Assembly: GCA_900469615.1 (NCBI GenBank)
Contig: UBYA01000008.1
Span: 62,001-126,000, forward strand
Direction: 5' to 3'
DNA: 64,000 nucleotides
Origin: Hyphomicrobiales bacterium
Lineage (GTDB): Bacteria > Pseudomonadota > Alphaproteobacteria > Rhizobiales > Rhizobiaceae
Shown here: piece by piece, positions 37,594-47,372 of the stretch
Numbering within the stretch: position 1 is the stretch's first letter
How the letters are laid out: each line of letters begins with the position of its first letter
The notes under the pieces: generated by a model
Seen by the model: the letters and a program-made list of their open reading frames with translations, nothing else
Database searches by the model: none
Told to the model about the DNA's origin: nothing
Translations under genes and position numbers: made by a program

Positions 37594-39672
37594 TCATTCT
37601 CCTGCCTTGGGGCGATATTTCCGTTTCCATGCCGTGTATCGGGCATCGTTCTTGAACTTGCGAACACCATACTTCTCTTCGAAGCGCCAGACTTGCGCCC
37701 ACGTCAGCGCTCCGTCGTCGCTGCCATCTGCATGGGTTATCTTGCCGATCGTCCTCGACGTCAGGTGACTGACCTTCGATGCTGGAACCAGCATCGGATG
37801 AACGCCGGCCGCCTTCAGCTGTTCGATGACGCTGTCGTCGGCGCACCAGAAGCGGAAATCCTCGTCCAGGCCGCCGATCTTCTTCCAGATGTCGCGCTTC
37901 ATCATGAAGCACCAGCCGGAAAAGTGGCGGCCGTTGATGACGCCGGTTTCGTTCTTCGCTATCCCTGATTGCCGCCGATCGTCTGGATTCATCGGCGACA
38001 TGACCTCATGGCCCACGCCGAGCAGGGCATCCAGCCAGCCGGCGGAAAACTCAAGATCATTGTTGGCGATCATGATCCACGGCGCATTCCCCGTCGCCGC
38101 CGCTCTGTTGGCGAAGGCGTTATAGGCAAACTCGCCGCCCTCAAACATGGTGATCGCCTCGCGATGACGAACGCCTTCGACCTGCTCCACCACGACGACA
38201 TTGACCGGATGGTCGCCGGCGCCGGACCGGCAGGTATCAATGGTATGCTGCGTCATCTTGCGCCTGACCTCATCAGACGCTTTCGACAGGATGACGATAT
38301 CGACGACGGGCGGACGCGCGCGCCGCGCTATGACGCCCTGAAACCGGTCGATGAGCTGCGTTTCGGTGGTCGCACTGCTGTAGTCGTAATGGTAAAGCAC
38401 GCGGTCGATCGCATGCTCCGTCTTCAGCAGCGGCCGAAGCTCGGCGGCATAGACGCTATCCTCACCACACAGGACGGAGGGAAACGGCGTTCGCAGCGCC
38501 AGCCTGCGTTTCACCGCGCAGATATGGTTCGGCAGCCGATGATATTCTCCGCCGACATTCTCATCCTTGGCATATTTCAGCGCGTATCGGCAGATCTTCG
38601 CCGGGCCGCCATCGATGCGTACCTTGACCTGGAACGTGAGCACGTCCGCGCCCGAGCCGGTCGCATTCAGGAGCGCGGCGATGTAGTCGGGCTCGATCCG
38701 ATCGTCATCGTCGACAAAGGCGACGTATTCGCCCTTGGCCATCCGCACCATCTCGTTGCGTTTGTCGCCAAGGGTCATCGACCGGGTATCCGTCAGCATC
38801 AGGATCTCGACGCGAAGTTTGTCCGCTTGGGAAAGCGCTTCGTACTGGCCGTAGATCTGCGCCTGCATCTTCTGCGCCAGAGTGTTCCAGCGCGCGTGAA
38901 CCGATGGAATCAGGATGGACAGCATCATCCTGTTTGCGTCCCGCATCGGGCGACGGCGATACTCGACATATTCCGCGCTGTTCCGCTTCTGCTCCGCCAG
39001 ATGCGGGCTAGCTTTGCGCCGCGTCGCCTCCGGGACGGAAGACTGAACATCCCCGACTTCGTCCGATGCCTGGAACAGGCCCGTGGACGTCGGCACATCC
39101 TGGTAGCGGCAGGTGGTGAAGCCGGCATTGTGGATCCGGTCCGACCAGCTTTCGTGCTCGAAGCCCCATACGCCGAAGGCCGGGTCCATGCCGCCGACGC
39201 GATCGACGACCCGGCGCTCGACATAGAGAATGCAGCCTTTCGGCCGCGTGTAGCCGACGACATCATCGTCCCGGTAAAGCTGCGCACCGCCCCAGATGTA
39301 CATCAGATGCGGCTGCGGCGACCGCACATAGGGCTGCCACCAATCGGCGGTCACGGGCCAGGTATCGTCATCGAAAAGAAACAGGTGCTCGCACCCGGCA
39401 TCCATCAAGGCTTCGATACAGGCATTCTTCGACAGGGCAATGCCCTTCGCCTCGTCATGCCGCAGCAGCCGCACCCATTCGGGTGCAGTCGCCGCGGGAT
39501 CGGAACCGTCATCGATGACGACGAAAACCGCGCCGTCCGGCAGATACCTGCGGTGATGATCCAGCGCCTGCTTCAGCATGGCGGAGCGATTGTTGGCCGT
39601 GACGGCAATTCCGATCCGACCGCACTGCCGGTCGGCGGATACGTAGGGCACGCCATCGATCAGGACTTGCAT
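37594..39672 (-). CDS. Tandem multi-domain glycosyltransferase (GT2-type)
   Basis: The 692-aa protein has three GT-A-like segments. Residues 1-230 have IGIAVTANNRSAMLKQAL, FVVIDDGSDP and LFLFDDDTWP. Residues about 245-450 have LSILIPSVHARWNTLAQKM and GEYVAFVDDDDRIEPDYI. Residues about 455-690 have IVILSKASDEVR, NVVVVEQVEG, WIMIANNDLEFSAGW and GWCFMMKRDIWKKIGGLDE. It lies directly after the capsid gene in transcription order, so capsid or tail glycosylation is one possibility. The three domains may build a short oligosaccharide. Confidence 0.85.
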   Translation of the reverse strand: MQVLIDGVPYVSADRQCGRIGIAVTANNRSAMLKQALDHHRRYLPDGAVFVVIDDGSDPAATAPEWVRLLRHDEAKGIALSKNACIEALMDAGCEHLFLFDDDTWPVTADWWQPYVRSPQPHLMYIWGGAQLYRDDDVVGYTRPKGCILYVERRVVDRVGGMDPAFGVWGFEHESWSDRIHNAGFTTCRYQDVPTSTGLFQASDEVGDVQSSVPEATRRKASPHLAEQKRNSAEYVEYRRRPMRDANRMMLSILIPSVHARWNTLAQKMQAQIYGQYEALSQADKLRVEILMLTDTRSMTLGDKRNEMVRMAKGEYVAFVDDDDRIEPDYIAALLNATGSGADVLTFQVKVRIDGGPAKICRYALKYAKDENVGGEYHRLPNHICAVKRRLALRTPFPSVLCGEDSVYAAELRPLLKTEHAIDRVLYHYDYSSATTETQLIDRFQGVIARRARPPVVDIVILSKASDEVRRKMTQHTIDTCRSGAGDHPVNVVVVEQVEGVRHREAITMFEGGEFAYNAFANRAAATGNAPWIMIANNDLEFSAGWLDALLGVGHEVMSPMNPDDRRQSGIAKNETGVINGRHFSGWCFMMKRDIWKKIGGLDEDFRFWCADDSVIEQLKAAGVHPMLVPASKVSHLTSRTIGKITHADGSDDGALTWAQVWRFEEKYGVRKFKNDARYTAWKRKYRPKAGE

Positions 39673-39719
39673 GCGATCCTCGAAGGTGAGCGGGGCGCCT
39701 CGCAGCGCCCCACTGATGA

Positions 39720-40928
39720 TTACGAGCCGGCTTCGATGTCGCCGGCGACGAAGGCTTGCGGACGATAGACGGCGAGCGCCAGGCGCTCTTCGACACGGAT
39801 CGTGAACATGTTCTTCTCGAAGTCATCGACGTTCTCGCTCGACAGCAGGACCTCGATATCCATGCGATCGAAGATCTGGGCAGCGAGATTGAAGGCGCCG
39901 GTCAGGAACTCCCCGACGGCCATCGCCTGGGTCTGAACGACCGGCAGTCCCCACAGGGACGGCCCGATCGGGGACATGGCGTTACCGACGATATAGCGGC
40001 CTTCGTTGTCCTTCGTCAGTTCGACCTTGGCCCAATCGGTCGGATGAAGCACGAAGCCGGAGGCGGGATATTCGGCCAGAATGACCTGCAGCACAGCGAG
40101 ACGCAGGCGGTCGATCGCCGTTTCGTCCGCCGGGGTGAAGGCCGGAGCAAAAGCCGTCGCCTGCGGCAGGATGCCGTTCAGGTTCTGGCCGGTATTGTCG
40201 CCGTTCAGAAGCTGCTGCTCCTCGACATATTTCAGGCCATAGGTGCCGCGCGCGTTGATATAGGACGCCAGCGCCGGCGCATCCTCGAGGATCTGGCGGG
40301 ATGCCTTGAAGATGTGGGCGATGGTCCGGACCGGCGTGGTGACGAGGTCGAAGGTCAGATCCGACTTCGGCTTTGTCGTTCCCTCGGCAACCGGGGCGGC
40401 CGCGTTTGTGAAGCCGGTTTCCTTGACATATTCGATACTGGACGCCGAGGTGCGGCCGGGAGCGAGCAGGTCGCGGATCGTAAACTGCCGGTTCGGGGGC
40501 GCGACGATGCCCGGCACGCGCGCGCCCGGAACGAGCGATGTGCCAGCCGAGCGACCGGCGCCCACGGTCGTATTGGCTGAGGTGATATCGGCGCGTTCGA
40601 AGCCCACGCGAATGGCGCCGCGCCAGCCACCGGACACATCGGTCGACTTGAACTTTTCGGAATTGACGACGATATCGCCGATATCGCGCGGTTCATGCTC
40701 GACGCTTTCCTTCTGGCGATCGGCGGCCTTCTCCAACTCGCGAATGCGTGTGACGGTATCGCCGAGTTCGGACAGGGCCTTGTCGACCTTACCGGTCAGT
40801 TCTGCGGACACTTCGCCGTTCTTGGCGAGCTTTTCGGTGAAGTCGGTGGCGAGATTACCAACCTGCTCCCTGATGGCGACGAGGGACGTGCCAAGCTCGC
40901 CGATCTTCTCGGAAATGACATCAGACAT
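39720..40928 (-). CDS. HK97-type major capsid protein
   Basis: This 402-aa capsid protein has an N-terminal coiled-coil delta/scaffold domain (residues 1-75, GTSLVAIREQVGNLATDFTE). After it the mature shell domain opens around SEKFKSTDVSGG, with YVKETGFTNAAAPVAEGTTK, HIFKASRQILEDAPALASYI and FVLHPTDWAKVEL typical of the family. The protease gene upstream would remove the delta domain. Confidence 0.95.
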   Translation of the reverse strand: MSDVISEKIGELGTSLVAIREQVGNLATDFTEKLAKNGEVSAELTGKVDKALSELGDTVTRIRELEKAADRQKESVEHEPRDIGDIVVNSEKFKSTDVSGGWRGAIRVGFERADITSANTTVGAGRSAGTSLVPGARVPGIVAPPNRQFTIRDLLAPGRTSASSIEYVKETGFTNAAAPVAEGTTKPKSDLTFDLVTTPVRTIAHIFKASRQILEDAPALASYINARGTYGLKYVEEQQLLNGDNTGQNLNGILPQATAFAPAFTPADETAIDRLRLAVLQVILAEYPASGFVLHPTDWAKVELTKDNEGRYIVGNAMSPIGPSLWGLPVVQTQAMAVGEFLTGAFNLAAQIFDRMDIEVLLSSENVDDFEKNMFTIRVEERLALAVYRPQAFVAGDIEAGS

Positions 40929-40937
40929 CGGGATCTC

Positions 40938-42071
40938 CTATTTGCTGATGTTGATGGAAAAGGTCCTGGCGGTCGCCAGAACCCGGTCTAGTTCAGCGAG
41001 CCTTGCGGCCTGCCTTGCTGCATCAGCATCGAGATCCCCTCGACTATCCTTGAAGTAGAGCTTTGCAGCATGCTCCGCCTCCGATTTCGACAGGCCCATC
41101 AGTCCCCTGATGCCATGTTCGAATTCGCGAATTGTGATGTCTTCGCCGGCCGCCATCTTGACCGACAGGATATGCGCCGCCTCGGCGCGCGCCTGGTTCC
41201 GGGCTTTCACGCGCCGCACATAGGCGGGCTGGGTATCGGCGCCGAAGCGCTCGAGCGTCTGGTCCATGGTCGCGACGCGGTCGACCATGCCGCGATCGAG
41301 CAACTGATCGGCAAAGAAGACGCGCCCCTGTCCGTATCCGTCTTGCACCTTGCCGGCGGTGGTGCCGCGGCCTTCGGCGACGGCGGCGACGAAACGCTCG
41401 TAGGATCGGTTCACACCATCCTGGATGTGCGCCAGCGCCTCGTCGCCCAGTGGCTCGATCTCGCTGCCTTCCGTCTTGTACTTGCCGGCCGAAATGTAAG
41501 TCCGTTTGATACCGCGCTTTTCCATGGCGGCGGAAACATCGTCATGGGCGACATAAACCCCAATCGAGCCGGCTCGGCCTGAGGGCGTGACCACGACTTC
41601 ATCGGCGGACGATGCCAACCAATAAGCCGCACTTGCCGCGAGGGTGTTGACCTGGGCGACGATCGGCTTATCACCGCCCCGAAGGCTGCGGATCTCGGTC
41701 GAGAGCTCTTCCGTGCCGGGAACGGTACCACCGGGACTGTCGATATCGAGCACGACCGCCTTGACATCTTCGTTGGCGAGCGCGGCATGAAGCTGTTTCT
41801 TGATGCCCGCGTAGGATGTGCCACCCGACATCGCGGAAAACAGATCCATCTTGTTCGACAGGACGCCGTAGACGGGAATCACCGCGATATTGCCATCCGT
41901 CTCGGCGATTTCCTTCGACCGCGCATCACTGACCGCGGCGGCGAATTCGGTCGAAAACAGCTTCTCGCCTTCGGCCCTGGCAACGAGGATATCCGCCAGG
42001 ACAGCCAGCTTCTCGCGCTGAATCGCCCACGGCTCGGCCAGAAAGGCCGTCAGAACGTGCTCAAACTTCAT
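40938..42071 (-). CDS. S49-family prohead protease
   Basis: The 377-aa protein is related to SppA: IAVIPVYGVLSNK, VVLDIDSPGGTVPGTEEL, QVNTLAASAAYWLASSADEV (with the nucleophile Ser in AASAAY) and SGRAGSIGVYVAHDD. The C-terminal about 90 residues are helical and may act as scaffold. It processes the capsid protein encoded next. ATG 42071 is chosen for fit to the family start. Confidence 0.93.
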   Translation of the reverse strand: MKFEHVLTAFLAEPWAIQREKLAVLADILVARAEGEKLFSTEFAAAVSDARSKEIAETDGNIAVIPVYGVLSNKMDLFSAMSGGTSYAGIKKQLHAALANEDVKAVVLDIDSPGGTVPGTEELSTEIRSLRGGDKPIVAQVNTLAASAAYWLASSADEVVVTPSGRAGSIGVYVAHDDVSAAMEKRGIKRTYISAGKYKTEGSEIEPLGDEALAHIQDGVNRSYERFVAAVAEGRGTTAGKVQDGYGQGRVFFADQLLDRGMVDRVATMDQTLERFGADTQPAYVRRVKARNQARAEAAHILSVKMAAGEDITIREFEHGIRGLMGLSKSEAEHAAKLYFKDSRGDLDADAARQAARLAELDRVLATARTFSINISK

Positions 42072-42133
42072 GACTTTGGTCCTGTCTGCAGGTTGTCCGG
42101 CGCGCAACAGCGGCTACCGTTTCTTAAATCCGG

Positions 42134-43339
42134 CTATTCGGCCGCGACGCCGAGTTTGCCGAGCGGCGTCATTGTCCCGTTCACGATCGCGGCGTCGCCG
42201 CCGGCGACGGTGCCCTTGTTTTCGTAGGCCCGGGCTTCGTTCGGCGTGTAGATGCCGTTTGTGACCATCTTCGACAGAAATTCCGCCCGCGCCTGGCTGT
42301 CGCCGCGCAGCAGACCTTCCATGCTGAACTTGACGACTGTGGTCTTGCGCGTGGTCGCGTCGAGAAGGTCGCGGTAGATGGCCGATTCGATGCTCCTGAG
42401 CAGCGGCGTCAGGCAGGTCTTGGTGAACTGCAGGATCAACTGCTCGATGCCTGATCCCCATGTCGTCGTACCGGATGCGGCATGGCCGATCATGACCGGC
42501 GGGACACCGAATATGCGGCAGATCTGCTCGACGCTGTACTGCCTAGCCTCCAGAAGCTGTGCATCCTTCGGGTTTATGGTGAGCTGGAACGGCTTCAATC
42601 CAGCCTCCAGAACCGAAATGCCGCCCGCTTTATCGGCGCCGGCGAACTGCCGCAGCGTGTCTTCGATCTGCTTGCGCTGGTCCGGCTTGAGCGTCTGGTC
42701 CGACATCAGGAATGTCGTGGCGATCAGGCCGCCCTTATAGACTTTTCCCGCGGACTTCTCACCGGCCAGGGCATTGCCGATGACGTTCCGCGCCATGGCG
42801 ATCGGGGAAAGGCCTCTGTCGCAGCCAGGCATGATCGCACCGCGCACATGGAACATGTTTTCCGCTGCTATCTTTCGCTTGCCGCCCGCGCCTCGCGAAT
42901 TCGTCCGCTCCGTCACCTCGTAATAGCGGACGTTGCGGTCGTCGCGGCAGACGTCCACGCACAACGGGTCCAGCGGTATGAGCGAGGAAAGCTTTCCGGA
43001 CCGCATCTTCTTCTCGGCGAAGAAATTTCCGTCCAGGAAGAGACACATGGCCGCCATCGCCCAGAAATCCGCCGCAGTATCGTCGACGTTCGGCATGTCG
43101 TGCAGCAGTTCGTACAAGACGCTTTCGCTGTCGACCGTGACGCCATCGGCGCCATAGACGAGACAGGGCAGCGTCTTCACCGCATTCGCGCCCAGATTGA
43201 CGCAGGCCCAGACAGCATCGAGCTGCATGGCCTTGTCATAGGTCACCGTTTCGCCGCTCGTCGTTTCCGAACCATAGAAAGCCCGCCAGGGTCCGGTCAG
43301 CAGGTTGAAAGGCTTGCCGATCCAATTCCAAAGCCCCAT
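42134..43339 (-). CDS. HK97-family portal protein
   Basis: The 401-aa portal opens MGLWNWIGKPFNLL. AVWACVNLGANAVKTLPCLVYG, LLHDMPNVDDTAADFWAM and ICRIFGVPPVMIGH are family hallmarks. It forms the dodecameric DNA channel. ATG 43339 has GGGAGATGCC upstream. Confidence 0.95.
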   Translation of the reverse strand: MGLWNWIGKPFNLLTGPWRAFYGSETTSGETVTYDKAMQLDAVWACVNLGANAVKTLPCLVYGADGVTVDSESVLYELLHDMPNVDDTAADFWAMAAMCLFLDGNFFAEKKMRSGKLSSLIPLDPLCVDVCRDDRNVRYYEVTERTNSRGAGGKRKIAAENMFHVRGAIMPGCDRGLSPIAMARNVIGNALAGEKSAGKVYKGGLIATTFLMSDQTLKPDQRKQIEDTLRQFAGADKAGGISVLEAGLKPFQLTINPKDAQLLEARQYSVEQICRIFGVPPVMIGHAASGTTTWGSGIEQLILQFTKTCLTPLLRSIESAIYRDLLDATTRKTTVVKFSMEGLLRGDSQARAEFLSKMVTNGIYTPNEARAYENKGTVAGGDAAIVNGTMTPLGKLGVAAE

Positions 43340-43352
43340 CACGGCATCTCCC

Positions 43353-45068
43353 TCACCACGTCACCGTGACCATGTTGTTGACGAAATCGTCGATGTTCCC
43401 ATGTGCCGCTTCCGGGTTCTGGAACATCAGCATGGCGGCATTGAACAGAGCCATCAGAAGGTCGATCTTCGCAGCGCCGGACACTTCCTTGGTAACGATG
43501 TAGTTGCTGCCCTTCAGGGTCTGCTTGGCGTTTCCAACCGACCAGGCCATGATCGACTGATCACCATGGACGAAACGCTTGTCTTCCAGCTTCAGAGGGA
43601 CCGAAGAGATGGCCGTCTGCAGCTTCCAACCCTGCATGACCGCCCTGACGAGAGGCTCCGTCAGATCCAGTTCCTCAAGTGCGTCCAGCAGCAGCGCCAC
43701 CCCGGCCGAATCGAGACCGATGCCCTCTTCCGCCGGCAGCAAACCGGTGTCGTATATCTTTCGGCAGATCGCCGCGGCTGACGCCGCCTGCTCTTCGCCC
43801 GATCGGGCGACAATCAGATCGCCATCTTCCTGGAACTGGCGCAAGCGCGATGCGATGCTCTTGCGTTGCTCGAAAACCGTCGGCCTGGCCCAGGCGACGC
43901 CCCAACCAAGCCAGCGCCGGGTGATCTTTTCCCGCCCGATGACATAAAGCGCCGCCAAGTCGTCCGCGCCGCCCCAATCGATCCCGATGGTGCAGACCTC
44001 CGACCGTCCCAGCAGATCGTCGAGATCCTTCAGCGTCTCATCTACGCAGGAATTCCAGTGCATCGCACCGGACCATCCATCACCGCCAAGACCGACGCCG
44101 ATCTCTATGTTGAGATGCTGGCTGGCCCAGATCTGCTCGGCCTCTTTCGTGGCCCTGCCGTTGTTCTCGTAATCGTCAATGATCGCCTGGCGGTCGATCG
44201 AACGGTTCATGTTCGGCAGGATCATGTCCCAGTTAAGGGGATCTCGCCAATAATCCTGATTGAGCTGCTTCTCGACCGGATATTCGTAGAGCACAGGCAG
44301 CAGAATGGGGGATGAACCGCCTTTTCCGTCCCTGATGGCGCGCGCCTTGTCGAGCTCGGTACGCCAGATGCCCGCAGGCGGCTCGTCCGACTGCGTCGTG
44401 ATCATCAGCACCTGCCCGCGCTGCTTGGTGATGCCGCCGCCGCGGATCTGCTGCATCACAGCTGCAGCCTTCGCTTTCTTGCCGAGCTCGTGAACCTCGT
44501 CGAGGATGGTCAGGATCGGGATCTCGCCCGTGACGATCGTCGTATCGAAGGTTTTCACGTCCAGCTTCGTGCCGGTCTTGCGGCGCGTGATGCATTTCAG
44601 GTGATCCTGAACCTTGAAGATCTTGTCGAGCTTCGGATCGAGGCGGATCATCCCTTGGGCCTGGCCGAAGCAACGCTCCGAGATGTTCTGGCTTGGGCCG
44701 ACCAGCAACATCTGGCGGTTCGGCACTTCCAGCATATAAAGGGCCGTCAGGCCCAACCCGGCGACATAAGTCGTCTTCGAATTCTTCTTCGGCACCATGC
44801 ACAGCAGTTCCCAGACCAACTGCTGCTGCGTGTCGGGATCTTCACTGGCGAGGAAAGCGCAAAGGATATCCCGGAACCAGTCGCCACAGGCTTCCGCCAA
44901 CGGCGGATTGCCCGGAACATCCGGCAGACGAAGCCGGTTGAAGAATGCGACAGCCTTGGCCGCCCTGGCGGCGTTTACCGGCACGTCGGCCATCGGCGTC
45001 TGTCCGGACTGGATGCGATCCCACCAATCCGGACAGGAAAACCGCGGCAGAACATCAATGGTGGGCAT
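43353..45068 (-). CDS. Terminase large subunit
   Basis: This 571-aa packaging motor has an ATPase domain with an adenine-motif/Walker A variant (MVPKKNSKTTYVAG) and Walker B LTILDEVHELG. The RNase-H-like nuclease begins TIGIDWGGADDLAAL with later acidic residues. ATG 45068 is preferred to the upstream in-frame start; it overlaps the small subunit gene by 14 bp. Confidence 0.95.
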   Translation of the reverse strand: MPTIDVLPRFSCPDWWDRIQSGQTPMADVPVNAARAAKAVAFFNRLRLPDVPGNPPLAEACGDWFRDILCAFLASEDPDTQQQLVWELLCMVPKKNSKTTYVAGLGLTALYMLEVPNRQMLLVGPSQNISERCFGQAQGMIRLDPKLDKIFKVQDHLKCITRRKTGTKLDVKTFDTTIVTGEIPILTILDEVHELGKKAKAAAVMQQIRGGGITKQRGQVLMITTQSDEPPAGIWRTELDKARAIRDGKGGSSPILLPVLYEYPVEKQLNQDYWRDPLNWDMILPNMNRSIDRQAIIDDYENNGRATKEAEQIWASQHLNIEIGVGLGGDGWSGAMHWNSCVDETLKDLDDLLGRSEVCTIGIDWGGADDLAALYVIGREKITRRWLGWGVAWARPTVFEQRKSIASRLRQFQEDGDLIVARSGEEQAASAAAICRKIYDTGLLPAEEGIGLDSAGVALLLDALEELDLTEPLVRAVMQGWKLQTAISSVPLKLEDKRFVHGDQSIMAWSVGNAKQTLKGSNYIVTKEVSGAAKIDLLMALFNAAMLMFQNPEAAHGNIDDFVNNMVTVTW

Positions 45069-45582
45069 TCTGGGATGCCTCAAGTTCGAGTTCTGCCATC
45101 AACTCCGCATCGGCATCGAGAGCATGTTGCTCATCGATGATTTTCTTGCCGATGCGTCCCGTTGGCTGCTTTTCGGTCTTCGGCTGCGAGGCGATCTCGC
45201 GTTCGATTTCCATGCGGTCGTTGCGGTCCATGAGACGGCCGAACTCCCTGAACGCACCGACATTGCCTTTTTCCGCAAGCTCCCAGGCTAACTCGAGCCT
45301 ACGCGCTTCGAGCTGATCGCGAGCGGTCTCCCGCTTCTTCAGCTCGGGAAAATAATTCTTCCGCAAAGTCGGCAGGGAGATCGAAAGCGCATTGGCAATG
45401 CGCGGGTTCGCCCATCCCATCGCGATTAACATCTTGACTCTGTTGCGGGTTTTCTCAGTCACCTCATGCGGCGGCCGTCCTGCCTTGCGCTCACGCGGCT
45501 CGAACGGATTGCCGAACAGGTCCAAATCACATGGCACGAGAAAAAAATCCCTAGCTGAGGGGGACGCGGGTCTAGGAGGCAA
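45055..45582 (-). CDS. Terminase small subunit
   Basis: The 175-aa protein has an HTH (EKTRNRVKMLIAMGWANPRI, ANALSISLPTLRKNY) followed by a coiled-coil-like helix (KKRETARDQLEARRLELAWE), as in small terminases that recognise the packaging site. The packaging (cos or pac) site is expected nearby, but I cannot point to it. Confidence 0.85.
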   Translation of the reverse strand: MPPRPASPSARDFFLVPCDLDLFGNPFEPRERKAGRPPHEVTEKTRNRVKMLIAMGWANPRIANALSISLPTLRKNYFPELKKRETARDQLEARRLELAWELAEKGNVGAFREFGRLMDRNDRMEIEREIASQPKTEKQPTGRIGKKIIDEQHALDADAELMAELELEASQNAHH

Positions 45583-45639
45583 GGGCTTTCGGACTTTTGA
45601 CCCACCCCCCCTTTGAGGGGTCGACGTGTTGCATTCTGG

Positions 45640-45867
45640 TCACATATCGTCCGAAAGGCAGGTCGCGGTCAGGGTCGCGATGGTCGATCCGATGACCCTG
45701 TTGACCCCAATCTTCACTTTCGGTTGGTCAGGGACGATGTCGCCCTCGATGATGAGGCAGACCACGCCCTCCGCCTCTTTCGACCCAGTGACCGTGACGC
45801 CGAATTGCTTGAGCATGGCGATGATGTCGGCGAGACATTCGGGTTCGACGTCAATGCTGGATCTCAT
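45640..45867 (-). CDS. Small hypothetical phage protein
   Basis: The 75-aa protein opens MRSSIDVEPECLADIIAMLKQ, with a beta-rich second half (VVCLIIEGDIVPDQPKVKIGV). It lies between HNH and terminase genes. Function unknown. Confidence 0.62.
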   Translation of the reverse strand: MRSSIDVEPECLADIIAMLKQFGVTVTGSKEAEGVVCLIIEGDIVPDQPKVKIGVNRVIGSTIATLTATCLSDDM

Positions 45868-45888
45868 TTCCTCAGCCCTAGGTGCTGG

Positions 45889-46308
45889 TCAGTCGCGGAA
45901 GCGCGACGCCCGCTCCTGCTTCTGCTTCAGCTTATCGTGGCAGGGCTTGCACAGGCATTGGAGGTTGTTCTCATCCCAGAACAGCGCTTCATCGCCATGA
46001 TGCGGGATCTTGTGGTCGGCGACGAGCTGCGACGTATCGGCCTCGATACGGCCGCATCCTCTCATCTGGCAAGTGAAGAGGTCACGCAACAACACGGACA
46101 TGCGCAGCTTCTGCCAGCGCGAGGTCTTGTACCAGGCGCGCCATGGCTGCACGCGGTCGCGTTGGCGACGACGCTCTACGGGCGTGCCGCCCTGCAGCAA
46201 AAGGAGCTGGGCGCATCGACCGGTCAGCTCGTGACCTTTCGGCACGGACCAATTGCGGTTCAATAATCGAAAGGCGTGATCAATGGGCAGCCTGATCGAC
46301 CAGCCCAT
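45889..46308 (-). CDS. HNH endonuclease
   Basis: The 139-aa protein has the phage packaging-type HNH pattern: WYKTSRWQKLRMSVLLRD, CQMRGCGRIEADTSQLVADHKIPHH (His-Asp-His region) and NLQCLCKPCHDKL. HNH proteins next to terminases assist DNA cleavage during packaging in HK97-like phages. The start is uncertain (ATG 46308 with GAGG, or GTG 46245). Confidence 0.85.
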   Translation of the reverse strand: MGWSIRLPIDHAFRLLNRNWSVPKGHELTGRCAQLLLLQGGTPVERRRQRDRVQPWRAWYKTSRWQKLRMSVLLRDLFTCQMRGCGRIEADTSQLVADHKIPHHGDEALFWDENNLQCLCKPCHDKLKQKQERASRFRD

Positions 46309-46507
46309 CCTCGACCTCGATTTTCTTGCGTGCCCGAAGGCTTCTTACGATGTTATCGGCGCTGCTCTTGATGGCGGCAGAAACAGTGTCGGCGAAAGTC
46401 AGTCCATCGAGCTCAGCGGCGGCGGTATCATCACCGCCTCCCTGGAAGACTGCAAGATCGTCAGCAAGGAACAGATGGCCTACCGCAGCCAAAACGCTCG
46501 ACAGCAT
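46280..46507 (-). CDS. Small hypothetical phage protein
   Basis: The 75-aa product begins MLSSVLAAVGHLFLADDLAV and ends in a helix (FADTVSAAIKSSADNIVRSL). It overlaps the HNH frame by 29 bp. The upstream sequence beyond 46507 looks unrelated, so the gene may have lost its own 5' part or promoter in a rearrangement. Confidence 0.45.
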   Translation of the reverse strand: MLSSVLAAVGHLFLADDLAVFQGGGDDTAAAELDGLTFADTVSAAIKSSADNIVRSLRARKKIEVEDGLVDQAAH

Positions 46508-47372
46508 TCCTCCGGTTCGCGGTGCGCTGACGCAGATCGGCATCACGACGCTGGACGAATATTACCAGCCGATGAGCTCCATCATTCCGATCTGGTGGGG
46601 CACCGCCTCTCACGTCAGCGAGGCCAGCGAGATCGCCCAGGGAGAGGCTTCGCCGTCCCTGACGTTGAGCCTTTCCGTCGTAACCGGTGAATCGACACGT
46701 TCACGGCCGTCGAGAGCGCTCTGGACGGACTCCATGCAGCGGACAATCTCTGCGGATGATGATTTCTGCAAGCAGGTCTCACGCCTGTCGCGCGGCATTG
46801 CGCCGGTCTGGCCGAATTATTGAGGATGCGAGAAATGGAAGACTATGTCGATGGCGCTTCCGTCTATCACGGTGGCGGGAAGCTTATCCTTTTGGAAGGA
46901 CTGCCCCCGATCGTGAACGATTTTCTGCGTTTCTCAACTGAGGCCGAAGAGCACTACTGGTTTGGGTCGAAAGGAGAAAGTAATGGGGAACGTCCTGTTC
47001 GTCAAAGAGGCAAAGGGAGACCTTCCCGGGCTCCTCGACGGCGTTCGCCGCAGCAGTCTTGATGGGTGTCATCCGGACAAAGCCGATGCCTCCGGTTGAT
47101 GTTTTCTCGCTTGTGTTCGCCGAAAGGCTGACGCTTAGACTGTGAAGAAGCGATTGGGCCTGATCACGCGATAGCGAGAAGGAAATTTTGCTCTCCTGAT
47201 CCATGGTGAATTCGATGGCAATTTCTGAGCCGTCAGGCGCCACCAAGACGCTGGCTTTGGCGGCTCGATGTCCCACTAACTGCTCGCGCGTAACTTTCAT
47301 AATCCTCTCCCTTGCCTATTGACCTACTGAAGCACGGCGACCCGCAAGAGTCGACTCGACCAAAGGCACATC
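46508..47372. other. Rearranged zone with tail-gene remnants
   Basis: Several short frames on both strands compete and none is convincing alone. On the plus strand a frame through 46500-46823 (ITTLDEYYQPMSSIIPIWWG) and one at 46835-47062 (MEDYVDGASVYHGGGKLILL) look protein-like. On the minus strand 46884-47300 has GGGAGAGGATT before ATG and reads APDGSEIAIEFTMDQESKIS. I interpret the zone as leftover tail genes next to a deletion or inversion junction. Confidence 0.45.
46884..47300 (-). CDS. Hypothetical protein (uncertain)
   Basis: The 138-residue frame has a good ribosome-binding site (GGGAGAGG, ATG 47300) and a plausible N-terminal half (MKVTREQLVGHRAAKASVLV, SLSRDQAQSLLHSLSVSLSA). The C-terminal half is less convincing and overlaps a plus-strand frame at 46835-47062. 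No family recognised. Confidence 0.4.
   Translation of the reverse strand: MKVTREQLVGHRAAKASVLVAPDGSEIAIEFTMDQESKISFSLSRDQAQSLLHSLSVSLSANTSEKTSTGGIGFVRMTPIKTAAANAVEEPGKVSLCLFDEQDVPHYFLLSTQTSSALRPQLRNAENRSRSGAVLPKG

Noticed and set aside
37969..39768. 599-codon plus-strand frame opposite the large glycosyltransferase
   Set aside because: The minus-strand gene has three consistent GT-A motif sets and ordered neighbours; the plus frame is a compositional mirror.
33792..45582. Gene transfer agent cluster
   Set aside because: Some tail proteins resemble GTA proteins, but an integrase, att sites, a repressor switch, a DGR and an HNH gene make this an ordinary prophage module.
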